Positions 42,208 through 51,215 of a stretch of 64,000 nucleotides of DNA are shown here, piece after piece. The notes beneath the pieces were generated by a model. It saw nothing but the letters and a program-made list of their open reading frames with translations. It searched no databases and had not been told where the DNA came from. The stretch covers positions 1 to 64,000 of the forward strand of contig KI542676.1 in assembly GCA_000496135.1 (NCBI GenBank), written 5' to 3'. The DNA is from Thermoplasmatales archaeon E-plasma. Lineage in GTDB: Archaea; Thermoplasmatota; Thermoplasmata; Thermoplasmatales; Thermoplasmataceae. Made by a program: the position numbers and the translations under genes. Position 1 is the first letter of the stretch. The number at the start of each line of letters is the position of its first letter.

Positions 42208-43098
42208 TCAGGACAATTTTTCCACTATTTTTGGGATTATCTGATAAAGATCTCCAACAAGACCATAATCCGCTTCTTCGAAAATTGGAGCTGTTTTATC
42301 TTTGTTTATGGCAATAACCGTTTTAGATCCCCTCATACCTGCTATGTGCTGTATCTGTCCGGAAACACCAACGCCCACATATATGGCTGGTCTAACTTTT
42401 TTCCCTGACAATCCTATCTGTCTATCTTCACCAAGCCACTGGTAGTCAAGACATACTGGCCTGGATCCTGCAATTTCTCCATGAACGGCCTCGACCAAAG
42501 GCTTAACAGATTCTATCCCCTCTTTCTTTCCGAGACCCCTGCCAATGCAAACTATAATTTTCGCATCTTCAATGTTGCTGCCTTCGGCCTTTTTTGATTG
42601 TCTGCTGAGTATTTTTATTTTAGATTGCGGTGCATCTATGGAAACAACTTCAGAAGTTTTATCTGATTTTATGGCGTCTGAAATACCTGGAGATACAGTG
42701 AATATTTTAGCTTCAGATTCCTCCTCAAGAACTGTTTTACCTCCAAGGTAAAATCTTTTCGTTTTCGCCTTTGAACCATCAAAGGAAATCTCGTTGATTT
42801 CAGGAACAATTCCTACTCCCAATGAAACTGAGAGAATACCTGCAGCCTCTCTTCCCAGAATTGATGAACTCAGGAAAATACTATCTGCGCCTTCTTTTTT
42901 AAACAACTCTTCCAGGAGCTTTGCTGCACTGTCAGAAAGAATATCTCCCTTAATGGAGTACATTCTTGAAGCTCCAAAATTTGCTGCCTCGGAAGATGAT
43001 TTTTCAATACCAACCCCAATAACCTCCCCTTTCTCCCTCAGGTATGTGATCATTTGACTGAGTGAACCAAGGTTCTCAGAGAACACTAAAAATTTCAT
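42208..43098 (-). CDS. etfA: Electron transfer flavoprotein alpha subunit
   Basis: This 296-residue subunit has the C-terminal FAD-binding domain ICIGRG-like strand, SRPVCLDYQWLGEDRQIGLSG, YVGVGVSGQIQHIAGMRGS and INKDKTAPIFEEADYGLVGD, all diagnostic for ETF alpha. The N-terminal domain is slightly short. It accepts electrons from acyl-CoA dehydrogenases with ETF beta. The ATG overlaps the etfB stop by four bases. Confidence 0.94.
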   Translation of the reverse strand: MKFLVFSENLGSLSQMITYLREKGEVIGVGIEKSSSEAANFGASRMYSIKGDILSDSAAKLLEELFKKEGADSIFLSSSILGREAAGILSVSLGVGIVPEINEISFDGSKAKTKRFYLGGKTVLEEESEAKIFTVSPGISDAIKSDKTSEVVSIDAPQSKIKILSRQSKKAEGSNIEDAKIIVCIGRGLGKKEGIESVKPLVEAVHGEIAGSRPVCLDYQWLGEDRQIGLSGKKVRPAIYVGVGVSGQIQHIAGMRGSKTVIAINKDKTAPIFEEADYGLVGDLYQIIPKIVEKLS

Positions 43099-43838
43099 TT
43101 CATCCCCTCCTTGAGTACCTTTACAACCTCTGGAATACCCTTATCCATATCCTCGAAAACGAGCTTCTTCCTCTCACTTCTTGGGGCTCTGTTAGAAACG
43201 AGAGTTACTGCCTTTGAAATAACTGGAGCTATTTTTTCAGTCTTTATGGGCTTTCTTCCAGCCGCCATAATCTGCATAACAGGGGGAAGTCTTGGCTCAT
43301 TTATTTCCTGACTTATGGAAACTATGGATGGCATTGGAGATTCTATTTCTATATTATCCTCTTCAAGAATTCTAGTTACCTTCACTGTGGTTCCTGTTAC
43401 CTCGATCTTACCGGCATTTCCTAAAAGCGGCTCATTGAGAAGGGCCGAAAGCATTCCAGGTATTAAACCGGTGATTGAATCAGCAGACTGGTTTCCCAGG
43501 ATTACAAGATCGTGTTTGATCTCTTTGATTTTTGTTGCAAGTACTCTTGCTGTATTTGCTGGGTTATTCTCCTCATAGCCGTCTATGATGATCCCCTCAT
43601 CCGCTCCTATTGCAAAGGCCTTTTTCATTATGGCTGATGATTGTTCATTGCCAAGGAGAATTGCGGTTACCTTACCTTTGTATTTCTCCTTTAATCTTAC
43701 AGCCTCTTCTACCGCATGTTCGCTAAGAATCTCAACAGTTTTCGGAACATTCTTTATCATTGGTTCCCTTGTGTTGGAGTCTATCTTTACCTGTTCCAGA
43801 TCAGGCATCTGCTTAATCAGAACTATGACATCTACCAT
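43095..43838 (-). CDS. etfB: Electron transfer flavoprotein beta subunit
   Basis: I start this 247-residue subunit at ATG 43838 (MVDVIVLIKQMPD), the family-typical beginning, preceded by AAGGT; an upstream ATG at 43886 would add a lysine-rich leader not seen in the family. Characteristic segments are EHAVEEAVRLKEKY, VTAILLGNEQS, DLVILGNQSADSITGLIPGM and the C-terminal APRSERKKLVFED. Together with etfA it carries electrons from acyl-CoA dehydrogenases to the membrane oxidoreductase next door. Confidence 0.93.
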   Translation of the reverse strand: MVDVIVLIKQMPDLEQVKIDSNTREPMIKNVPKTVEILSEHAVEEAVRLKEKYKGKVTAILLGNEQSSAIMKKAFAIGADEGIIIDGYEENNPANTARVLATKIKEIKHDLVILGNQSADSITGLIPGMLSALLNEPLLGNAGKIEVTGTTVKVTRILEEDNIEIESPMPSIVSISQEINEPRLPPVMQIMAAGRKPIKTEKIAPVISKAVTLVSNRAPRSERKKLVFEDMDKGIPEVVKVLKEGMK

Positions 43839-44244
43839 TTTCTTTACCTTAATGGAGATGTTCTTACGTTCTTTATATTTTTCCAATTAATGTTAAGGCA
43901 TTGTCAGAAAATGAGGATTTACCTGGATTAACTGTAACTTATGAACCTGCATGTATAATAAACAAAGTTTTTCCGGGTGAATAATTTTCCAGTGGAAATA
44001 CAAAATACTTACAACGGACAATTATTCTGAAGTATGAAACGGAAATGCACCATTCATTGATGTCCTTTCTATCATATTAAAATCTCAATGAATACAGCCC
44101 ATTATAGTTAGATGAGGTATTTGTTATTCCAGGAGCGCTTTCAGTTCATTCTGCGCGTCAAGTTAAAATAAATGCCTGCAAATAACTGCGAAGTCCTCAG
44201 ATGGACAACTGAAAAACTAAATAGGAAATAAACATTCCTTTGCT
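43839..44244. other. Divergent intergenic region, no gene seen
   Basis: About 400 bases separate etfB from the MFS gene. It contains a TATA-like TATATAAAG (minus strand) upstream of etfB and a CTAAATAGG box about 26 bases before GTG 44245 on the plus strand. I see no ORF, tRNA or clear hairpin between them. Confidence 0.5.
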
Positions 44245-45696
44245 GTGGAGAAAGGCAGGAGACTATCAAGCCACGCAACTGCAACTATTATCATAATGGC
44301 AATAATGGGTATACTTGTTAATTACGTAGAGACGATGATTACACCTGCCTTGCCAATTTTAGAAGCAGATTTCAATGCATCTTATGATTCTCTATCATGG
44401 ATAATCACCGCTTATGTAATTTCAGGCACCGTTTCAGCAGCAATCTTTGGAAGACTCGCTGACATGTATGGCAAAAAGAGGATATTCATGCTTTTATCCT
44501 TAATCTACGCCATAGCAGTATCTTTCGGAGGGTTCGCAACCACGCTGGAGGAATTCATTGCAATCAGGGCAGTTCAGGGCCTCGGTATGGGAATGTTTCC
44601 TGTGGCATTTGCCCTGCTGAACGATCAGGTTCCGAAGGAGGAACTGCCTCTTGCACAGGGTATATTAAGTTCGACATTTACGGCAGGGGCAGCCCTTGGA
44701 TTAGTCCTTGGAGCCTGGATAACACAAACATATGAATGGGAATATTCCTATCACTCTGCCATCCCGGTGGCATTTGGTCTGTTAATTGCGTCATACCTAT
44801 ATTTGAGGGATAACAGCCAGAGAACAAAGTCCACCATAGATTTTCTTGGAATCAGTCTCATATCCAGTGGTGTTGTCCTATTGATTCTCGGTCTTTCCGA
44901 GGGTCAGTCATGGGGATGGTACAGCCTCTCAATTGAAATAACGTTCATCATGTCAGCGATCCTTCTATTTCTATTTATACTGGTTGAATCGAGGAGGTCT
45001 CAACCATTCATAAGCATGAAACTGATGAGAATCAGAAATGTATTTTTGTCCAATTTTACCGGTCTTTTCGCCATGGCAGCAATGTTTTTCCTCTTTTACA
45101 GCGTTCCTCCACTTCTGGAGGACCCTTCACCTGCCGGTTTTCAGCTAAGCATATTCAACTCCGGGTTAACAATGCTCCCGGCAGCGCTGGCTTCAATGAT
45201 TTTTGCCCCGGTTGCGGCAGTGGTAACAAAGAGGTTAAGCCCTAAATTATCCATTGAAATTGGAAGTGTGGTACTCTTTCTTTCTTACATTGGACTCTAC
45301 TACTTCCGGGCATCCCCCCTGGAAATTACTGAAGACGCTACCATTCTCGGAATAGGACTTTCATTCATTTTCGTAGGGATGATTAATATCCTACTGGTAT
45401 CAACACCGGCTGGAGACGCAGGGGCTTCAACCGGGATGAACGTAGTATTCAGGAATATAGGTTCTGCAGTTGCACCTGCAATAAGCGGTGTTTTCGAAAC
45501 GATGTATGAAGTAAAGATAATTACAGGGGTAAACTCCCTTGGCTTGCCGGAATACTCTTTGTTTCCAGATCATACAGCTTTCAGTTATATCTTCCTTACT
45601 GGAATGGCGTTCCTGCTGGTCTCCATTATTTTCACATTATTCATGAAAGTACCTGGGAAGGAAAATAACCCTAACAATCTGCGGAATACCCGTTGA
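44245..45696 (+). CDS. MFS transporter, DHA2 (EmrB/QacA-like) type
   Basis: This 483-residue membrane protein has about 14 helices and the DHA2 features YVETMITPALPILEADF (first helix), LADMYGKKRIFM (motif A), AVQGLGMGMFPVAFALLND and GAALGLVLGAW (motif C-like). Members export drugs, acids or other small molecules with protons. The GTG start has a TATA-like box 26 bases upstream. It separates the ETF genes from the thiolase block but is transcribed with the latter. The substrate is unknown; export of organic acids, which are toxic at low pH, would make sense for an acidophile. Confidence 0.9.
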   Translation: MEKGRRLSSHATATIIIMAIMGILVNYVETMITPALPILEADFNASYDSLSWIITAYVISGTVSAAIFGRLADMYGKKRIFMLLSLIYAIAVSFGGFATTLEEFIAIRAVQGLGMGMFPVAFALLNDQVPKEELPLAQGILSSTFTAGAALGLVLGAWITQTYEWEYSYHSAIPVAFGLLIASYLYLRDNSQRTKSTIDFLGISLISSGVVLLILGLSEGQSWGWYSLSIEITFIMSAILLFLFILVESRRSQPFISMKLMRIRNVFLSNFTGLFAMAAMFFLFYSVPPLLEDPSPAGFQLSIFNSGLTMLPAALASMIFAPVAAVVTKRLSPKLSIEIGSVVLFLSYIGLYYFRASPLEITEDATILGIGLSFIFVGMINILLVSTPAGDAGASTGMNVVFRNIGSAVAPAISGVFETMYEVKIITGVNSLGLPEYSLFPDHTAFSYIFLTGMAFLLVSIIFTLFMKVPGKENNPNNLRNTR

Positions 45697-45701
45697 TAGG
45701 G

Positions 45702-45728
45702 CTGTGTTTAAGGGTAATATTAACACAG
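45702..45728 (+). repeat. Inverted repeat after the MFS gene (7-base-pair stem)
   Basis: CTGTGTT (45702-45708) and AACACAG (45722-45728) can pair around a 13-base loop that contains AAGGGTAAT. It lies six bases after the MFS stop and about 70 bases before the thiolase ATG. It could end the MFS transcript or be an operator. Confidence 0.35.
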
Positions 45729-45797
45729 TCTATATTAAAATATGTCGAAATCGAAAGATTATTTTAACCGATTCATAATACATGGTACGGTAATCAA

Positions 45798-46991
45798 ATG
45801 GCAAAGGAAAATGAAGTTTATATAGTGGGTTACAAAAGAAGTGCTTTTTCGAGATCGAGGCCGTCTGAACCTGAGCGTGATGCATTCAATAATATAAGAA
45901 TGGATGAGGCTCTGGGAATGTTGATCAGGAATATCATTAAAGATACAGGAATTAGAGAGGGAGAGATCAATGATGTCATAACAGGATGTGCATTACAGGC
46001 CGATGAAAACTGGACATACGGGGGAAGACATCCAGCTTTTCTTGCAGGATTGCCTTTCAATGTGACAAGTATGTCTCTTGACCGCGCTTGTTCCTCATCA
46101 TTAAATGCAATAACCATAGGGGCTATGGAAATCATGACACAAAATGCTGAGATCGTTTTTGCAGGCGGTATGGAACACATGACTCATATGCCATTAAACA
46201 ACAATCCTCATATTAAACCAAACATGAAGCTCTTATTGAGGCCGGAATATGCAAAATATCAGATGAGTACATCATATTCCATGGGTCTAACTGCGGAAAA
46301 ACTGGCTGAGAAGTCTGGAATAACCAGGGAGGAAATGGATAAATTCTCCTATGAAAGCCATGTTCTGGCGAAAAAGGCACAGGATAGTAATTTTCTAAAA
46401 AAAGAAATTCTTCCAATCAAGGTAGAATATCAGGGGTCGGAAAAATCAATAGATGAAGACCAGAGCATAAGGAAAGACGTGACGATTGAAGGGTTTAGCA
46501 GTCTTAAGCCTGCGTTCAAAGAAGGCGGAAAAATAACAGCCGGAAATTCATCACCGCTTAATGCGGGCGCTTCAGCCGTTGCACTTATGAACGGTAAGAA
46601 GGTTGATGAATACGGCTTAAAGCCAATTGCAAGAATCAGATCATTTGCATGGGCAGGGGTAGATCCTTCAATAATGGGTGAAGGTCCGGTTCCAGCTTCC
46701 AAACTTGCTCTTCAGAGAGCGGGACTCTCAAGCGATGATATCGATCTTTGGGAAATAAACGAAGCTTTTGCTGTTGTTGCATTAAATGCAATGAAGGAGT
46801 TCAAAATTCCAAGAGATAAGGTCAACGTGAACGGGGGAGCCATAGCAATAGGTCACCCACTTGGAGCTAGTGGAGCAAGGCTGGCGGGAACACTGGCAAA
46901 CAGTCTCGTTGACAGGGGTAAGAAACTTGGCCTCGCAACACTATGCGTGGGGGGAGGACAGGGATATTCTACCATATTGGAGAGGATGTAA
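45798..46991 (+). CDS. Acetyl-CoA acyltransferase (thiolase)
   Basis: In this 397-residue degradative-type thiolase the acyl-accepting cysteine is C98 in DRACSSSLNAI. The other active-site elements are the NEAFAV segment, GHPLGASGAR (histidine) and LCVGGGQG (second cysteine). It cleaves 3-oxoacyl-CoA with CoA, or condenses acetyl-CoA in reverse. The two acyl-CoA dehydrogenase genes follow directly, the first starting right after its stop codon. Together with ETF and the hydratase gene this gives most of beta-oxidation. A 3-hydroxyacyl-CoA dehydrogenase was not found in the window. Confidence 0.94.
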   Translation: MAKENEVYIVGYKRSAFSRSRPSEPERDAFNNIRMDEALGMLIRNIIKDTGIREGEINDVITGCALQADENWTYGGRHPAFLAGLPFNVTSMSLDRACSSSLNAITIGAMEIMTQNAEIVFAGGMEHMTHMPLNNNPHIKPNMKLLLRPEYAKYQMSTSYSMGLTAEKLAEKSGITREEMDKFSYESHVLAKKAQDSNFLKKEILPIKVEYQGSEKSIDEDQSIRKDVTIEGFSSLKPAFKEGGKITAGNSSPLNAGASAVALMNGKKVDEYGLKPIARIRSFAWAGVDPSIMGEGPVPASKLALQRAGLSSDDIDLWEINEAFAVVALNAMKEFKIPRDKVNVNGGAIAIGHPLGASGARLAGTLANSLVDRGKKLGLATLCVGGGQGYSTILERM

Positions 46992-48116
46992 ATGGATTTC
47001 GAGCTAAGTGACGAACTTAAGGATTTCAGGAAGATGGTAAGGGAATTTGCTTTGGACGAATTCACCAGTGAAGTTGCAAGAAAACGTGATTTCGAAGAAA
47101 GCTACCCGGATGATTTAAGAGTGAAGTCATTGCAAAAGGGGATCATTGACTTTTCCAGTCCATGGAAAACAATGGTAGCCATTGAAGAGCTGTGCAGAGT
47201 CGATGCAGGTCTGGGAATATCAGTAACGGTTCCTTATTTCGGAGCAGAAGTTATAATGCTGTTTGGCAACGATGCCCAGAAAGAAAAATATCTTTCAGAG
47301 GTAAACAAAGGAAAGAAAATGATGGGGTTGGCTGTTACAGAACCAGGAGGAGGGAGTGATGTTGCTGCAAACAAAACGGAGGCTGCCAAATCCGGGAATA
47401 AATATATACTCAACGGATCTAAAATGTTCATAACCAATGGTCAAATCGCAGACTTTTTTGTAATGCTTGCAAGAACCTCCAAAGCTGATTCAGCAAAGAA
47501 ACACAGGGGTATGAGTACCTTCATCGTTGAATCAAAATTTAAAGGATTCTCAGCAAATAAGCTTGAGGGGAAACTTGGAGTTAGGGCCACAAACACTGCT
47601 GAGCTTATTCTCAATAACGTCGAGGTTCCAGAGGAAAACCTCATAGGAGAGGAAGGGAAAGGATTTTACTATATAATGACTTTTTTCAATATTTCCAGGG
47701 TGTTCGTTGCAGCGCAGGCTATAGGAGTTGCGCAGGGTGCCCTTGATCGAACACTTGAATATCTGAAAAATAATGCACCATCAGGAGAATTGCAGAATGA
47801 ATACGTTCAATTTACACTGTCTGACATGGCAACAAGAATCGAAGCAGCCCGACTTCTTATGTATAAGGCGGCTTCCTACCTGTTTCAATTCAAGCCAAAT
47901 CCCACCATAACAAGCATGGCAAAGGGATACGCCTCAGAGACAGCTGTTTTTGCATCTGAAAAGGCCATGGAACTTACAGGATTGTATGGATTGAGTGGAG
48001 ATCTTGAAAGATATTTCAGAGATGCAAAAATCATGGAAATATGGGAAGGAACCAGTGAGGTAGAGAAATTGATTATTGCAAGGATGCTAGAAAAGGAGAG
48101 TGATTCCAGTGAATGA
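46992..48116 (+). CDS. Acyl-CoA dehydrogenase (catalytically complete)
   Basis: This 374-residue FAD enzyme oxidises acyl-CoA to trans-2-enoyl-CoA and passes electrons to ETF. The family blocks are MMGLAVTEPGGGSDVAANKT and YILNGSKMFITNGQIADFF (FAD-binding middle domain), MTFFNISRVFVAAQAIGVAQ, and the C-terminal FRDAKIMEIWEGTSEVEKL; the glutamate in WEGTSE is the catalytic base position. It begins directly after the thiolase stop and overlaps the next acyl-CoA dehydrogenase-like gene. Confidence 0.95.
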   Translation: MDFELSDELKDFRKMVREFALDEFTSEVARKRDFEESYPDDLRVKSLQKGIIDFSSPWKTMVAIEELCRVDAGLGISVTVPYFGAEVIMLFGNDAQKEKYLSEVNKGKKMMGLAVTEPGGGSDVAANKTEAAKSGNKYILNGSKMFITNGQIADFFVMLARTSKADSAKKHRGMSTFIVESKFKGFSANKLEGKLGVRATNTAELILNNVEVPEENLIGEEGKGFYYIMTFFNISRVFVAAQAIGVAQGALDRTLEYLKNNAPSGELQNEYVQFTLSDMATRIEAARLLMYKAASYLFQFKPNPTITSMAKGYASETAVFASEKAMELTGLYGLSGDLERYFRDAKIMEIWEGTSEVEKLIIARMLEKESDSSE

Positions 48117-49146
48117 TGACTTGAAATTAATGAAGGAAACAGTGAGGGATTTTTCAGCAAAAAACATTGAAAACATAGCATTAAAAATAGAAAGGGAAGG
48201 GATCCATAAGGATCTACTGAAAAAACTTGCAGAGCAGGGATTTTTGGGAGCAACGGCGCCGCAGGAATATGGAGGTTCGGAACTGGATGGGGCTTCATAC
48301 AGAGCCATTCTGGAAGAGCTCTCCTCGTTTTCTCCATCAGTTGGAGTTCTTGTTTTCTTATACAATTCCATAGCTTCTAAATTATTGAATAAAGGAAAAG
48401 CAGGGGATTATCTTAAGGAGATACTCTCAGGTGAATCCACCCTTGGCTTTGGTTACGGAGAGATCCTGGAAGGGTATGGCAATTCGTCCGGAAATGAAGG
48501 TTCTGACGGAAAGGGAATTCTGAAGAAGGATGTAATTTTTCCGACAGCCAATAAGTTTATTGCCCTGGACGGGTCAGGTCAAAATCTAATTCTTGCTAAG
48601 GGAAAGATAGAGAAAGCTAAAGACAAGAAATCTCTGGGAATCAGGGGATTAGGCATTTCTGACGTAATTATTGACACATCAGGCACTGAGAATCTGGGTC
48701 TCAGGTCAGATATTGTCAAGGCAATAGAAGATTCAAGTCTTGAGATAGCGGCAATTTATCTGGGAATAATCAAAGGTTCTCTAAACAAAGCCATAGAATA
48801 CGCCAAGGTTAGAACAACCTTTGATCACTATCTGAAAGATTACAGCCCTGTGGCATTTTCGCTTTCTAATTTAAGGGCGGAAGAGGAATTGCTCAGATCC
48901 TACATATACGAAACAGACAATGAGAATGGCAAAGGTTTGAACGCCCTCATTTTCGCTGAATCTTTGTCCAAGAAAGCAACAAAACAGGCCCTTCAAACCC
49001 ATGGGGGATATGGTTACCTTGAGGACTTTGGTGTTGAGAAATTCTATCGTGACGCAATGACAATAAGCACAATTTTATTCAGGGGAAGAACAGACAGAAA
49101 GAGGTTAAGCGAAGAGGTTTTTGGCACAGAAGCTGGAAATCTCTAG
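48109..49146 (+). CDS. Acyl-CoA dehydrogenase-like subunit lacking the catalytic glutamate
   Basis: This acyl-CoA dehydrogenase relative has about 345 residues. The start is GTG 48109, ten bases after AAGGAG; GTG 48100 is too close to that site. The N-terminal helical domain (FLGATAPQEYGGSELDGASY) and the C-terminal domain (QTHGGYGYLEDFGVEKFYRD) are clear. The middle beta domain is shortened and lacks the AVTEPGGGSD block. The catalytic EGTSE is replaced by FRGRTD, so the base is missing. It overlaps the complete dehydrogenase gene by eight bases. The pair recalls the alpha2beta2 heteromeric acyl-CoA dehydrogenases of mycobacterial steroid degradation, in which one partner is non-catalytic. 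Confidence 0.82.
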   Translation: MNDDLKLMKETVRDFSAKNIENIALKIEREGIHKDLLKKLAEQGFLGATAPQEYGGSELDGASYRAILEELSSFSPSVGVLVFLYNSIASKLLNKGKAGDYLKEILSGESTLGFGYGEILEGYGNSSGNEGSDGKGILKKDVIFPTANKFIALDGSGQNLILAKGKIEKAKDKKSLGIRGLGISDVIIDTSGTENLGLRSDIVKAIEDSSLEIAAIYLGIIKGSLNKAIEYAKVRTTFDHYLKDYSPVAFSLSNLRAEEELLRSYIYETDNENGKGLNALIFAESLSKKATKQALQTHGGYGYLEDFGVEKFYRDAMTISTILFRGRTDRKRLSEEVFGTEAGNL

Positions 49147-49301
49147 TTTAACCAAATATTTTTTATTCAATTTTAGACAATATATATTTATTCTACCCAG
49201 TTGTTTAACTCATCTTTTCAAAAAAATGGGTAACATTAAGGAAAATCTAATTTGATAAAACTATAATTAAATTTATTTTTCATATACAATATTAAAATGA
49301 A

Positions 49302-49736
49302 TTAAAACTCATCATCAGATTTCTTCCTACCCAGGATTGCTCCTCCGATAAAACCTCCTATTCCGGGAATAACTAACCCGTCGGCAATAGCTTTGCCCAT
49401 AAAGTTATAGAGATTTGCAGTAAGCATTCCTCTTACATAACCTGATTCGGCAAGGACACCCCTGGTAACAAGAGAATTACCAGTATACGTTGTCAAAAGA
49501 GTTACAAATGAAGCATTTGGAATTATGTACAGAGCAAACTCTATGGCTATGGTGATCACAACACCTGCTCCAATGAGCGCAGATACCAGTCCTCGTAACT
49601 TGCCGCGAGCTATTAACCCTCCAAAAATTCCCGGTATAATCCACCCTATGAGTGGGAAGTACCCCATGACCGCAAGGCTGGCTATTGTGGCAATAATACC
49701 AAAGCCTACACTTCCGGTTGATTCTTCATCTGCCAT
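49302..49736 (-). CDS. Glycine-rich multi-helix membrane protein (DUF5518-like)
   Basis: The protein of about 144 residues starts at ATG 49736 (MADEESTGSVGFG), because a TTTAATATATA box is centred 25 bases upstream; longer in-frame starts (49781, 49742) are disfavoured. It has about four membrane segments with regularly spaced glycines (IIPGIFGGLIARGKL, SALIGAGVVITIAI, IPGIGGFIGGAILG) and a charged C terminus. The composition resembles small archaeal DUF5518-type membrane proteins of unknown function; that assignment is tentative. It is divergent from the kinase gene. Confidence 0.65.
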   Translation of the reverse strand: MADEESTGSVGFGIIATIASLAVMGYFPLIGWIIPGIFGGLIARGKLRGLVSALIGAGVVITIAIEFALYIIPNASFVTLLTTYTGNSLVTRGVLAESGYVRGMLTANLYNFMGKAIADGLVIPGIGGFIGGAILGRKKSDDEF

Positions 49737-49878
49737 TTGCATAATAACGCACTGGTATATATTAAACTTCTTTGCGTCCATCCCTAAGAAAGTGTATTCT
49801 CGTTTTACAGGAAATAGAAATTAAAATCTATGGGAAGTCTTATATTTTTTAAAATATAGCCTTAGTAAACCGGTATCA

Positions 49879-51210
49879 ATGATCAAAGGTAAAAAAAAGT
49901 CAAGCAGAGGAAGAACCCTTTCTAATAAGAAAAAGAAGACCATAGATGATATTATCTTTGAAATACAGAAGGTAGAAAACATATATCTGGGCGAAAAAAA
50001 TCAGATTCACGTTAAGGTTTCCCCGGAGAAATATATCAAGCTGGTGGAAGCTACCATCACAGATCCACTTCTAAGGCAGATGATAATAAAACCAAAGAAA
50101 ATTTCAAAGGGTAATTTCGAACTCAGATTTAAACCAAAAGAGACAGGCAAATATTCAATTTCTTTCTATGCAAGGACAAAGCAAAAGAAGTTTAAAAGAG
50201 AAGAAATAGGTGTCAACTCAATTATAAGAGAAAAAACAGTTGAAACAAGCACTTCAAGTATGGCTGCTGAAACTTACAATATTGACTTTTCCAAGATAAA
50301 GAAGAGAACCTGGCCATCATCCTCTGCCTACTCCATAGCTCTCCAAAATCCTAAACAAAATATTGCAGAGTCCTATGAGATAATCAGAAATGGAACTTTT
50401 GAGAAGAATCCCATGGTGAAATACCCAACCCTGATTTTTGGTTCAGGAAATTTTGGAACGGTGTTCAAGGTAAAAACAGACGGAGGAATCTATGCAATTA
50501 AATGTTTTACCAGGGGCTCCCCTGATCTTGAGATCCGATATATGGCCATTAGCAGCTTTCTCAAGGCTAAGAAATTACCTTTTTTTACTGAATTCAACTA
50601 TATGGATAATGCAGTGAGAGTAATGGGAAAAAAAGAGACTTATTTTCCCATACTTATGATGTCGTGGGTTACCGGGGAAAATATGAATCAGTACATTAAG
50701 AGAAACTTAAACAATCCAAACGCTCTTACTGTCACAGCAAAAAGTCTTTTAAAATCTGTTCAGGAAATGGTAAAGAGCAATATTGCCCATGGAGATCTAT
50801 CAGGGGATAATATACTAGTCAGGGAAAATGGAGAAATCAATCTAATAGATTATGACGGTATGTATGTACCGGCTATATCAAGCCTTGGAGCCAGTGAAGC
50901 AGGCCATGAAGCATTTCAGCACCCTAAGAGGATGACAGAATTCAATGAAAGGCTTGACTATTTTTCATGCCTTCTGATTTATGTTACGCTTCTGGCATTA
51001 TCAAAAAAGCCCGAACTCTGGCAATTTAACGACGGAGACGGGGATAAACTCATAATATCTGGAGATGACCTGAATGATCCATCGCATTCACAGGTTCTCA
51101 AAGAAATGTTGAAAATTGGAGGTAAAGTAAAAACTTTGACAAACCTTCTTATCAAAAGTCTATCAAAGGAAAGCGGATGGGAACAGATTTCTCCACTCTT
51201 AATTTCTTAA
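49879..51210 (+). CDS. Protein kinase of a TerY-P-like triad, with N-terminal beta-rich domain
   Basis: In this 443-residue protein, residues 1-20 are very basic. Residues 25-112 alternate short strands (IHVKVSPEKYIKL, FELRFKPKETGKYSISFYAR) and look like an immunoglobulin-type fold. Residues 185-440 form a Ser/Thr-like kinase: glycine loop GSGNFGTVF (188-196), K208 (YAIK), catalytic HGDLSGDN (304-311, so D306 and N311, with G replacing R of HRD), and DYDG (324-327) in place of DFG. HRD-to-HGD and DYDG patterns occur in TerY-P-type kinases. The stop is five bases from that of the convergent PP2C gene. It probably phosphorylates partners opposed by that phosphatase. Confidence 0.85.
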   Translation: MIKGKKKSSRGRTLSNKKKKTIDDIIFEIQKVENIYLGEKNQIHVKVSPEKYIKLVEATITDPLLRQMIIKPKKISKGNFELRFKPKETGKYSISFYARTKQKKFKREEIGVNSIIREKTVETSTSSMAAETYNIDFSKIKKRTWPSSSAYSIALQNPKQNIAESYEIIRNGTFEKNPMVKYPTLIFGSGNFGTVFKVKTDGGIYAIKCFTRGSPDLEIRYMAISSFLKAKKLPFFTEFNYMDNAVRVMGKKETYFPILMMSWVTGENMNQYIKRNLNNPNALTVTAKSLLKSVQEMVKSNIAHGDLSGDNILVRENGEINLIDYDGMYVPAISSLGASEAGHEAFQHPKRMTEFNERLDYFSCLLIYVTLLALSKKPELWQFNDGDGDKLIISGDDLNDPSHSQVLKEMLKIGGKVKTLTNLLIKSLSKESGWEQISPLLIS

Positions 51211-51215
51211 CAGTA

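Noticed and set aside
49737-49781. Longer N terminus for the glycine-rich membrane protein
   Set aside because: A TATA box lies within 49756-49766, so this segment is promoter and not coding.
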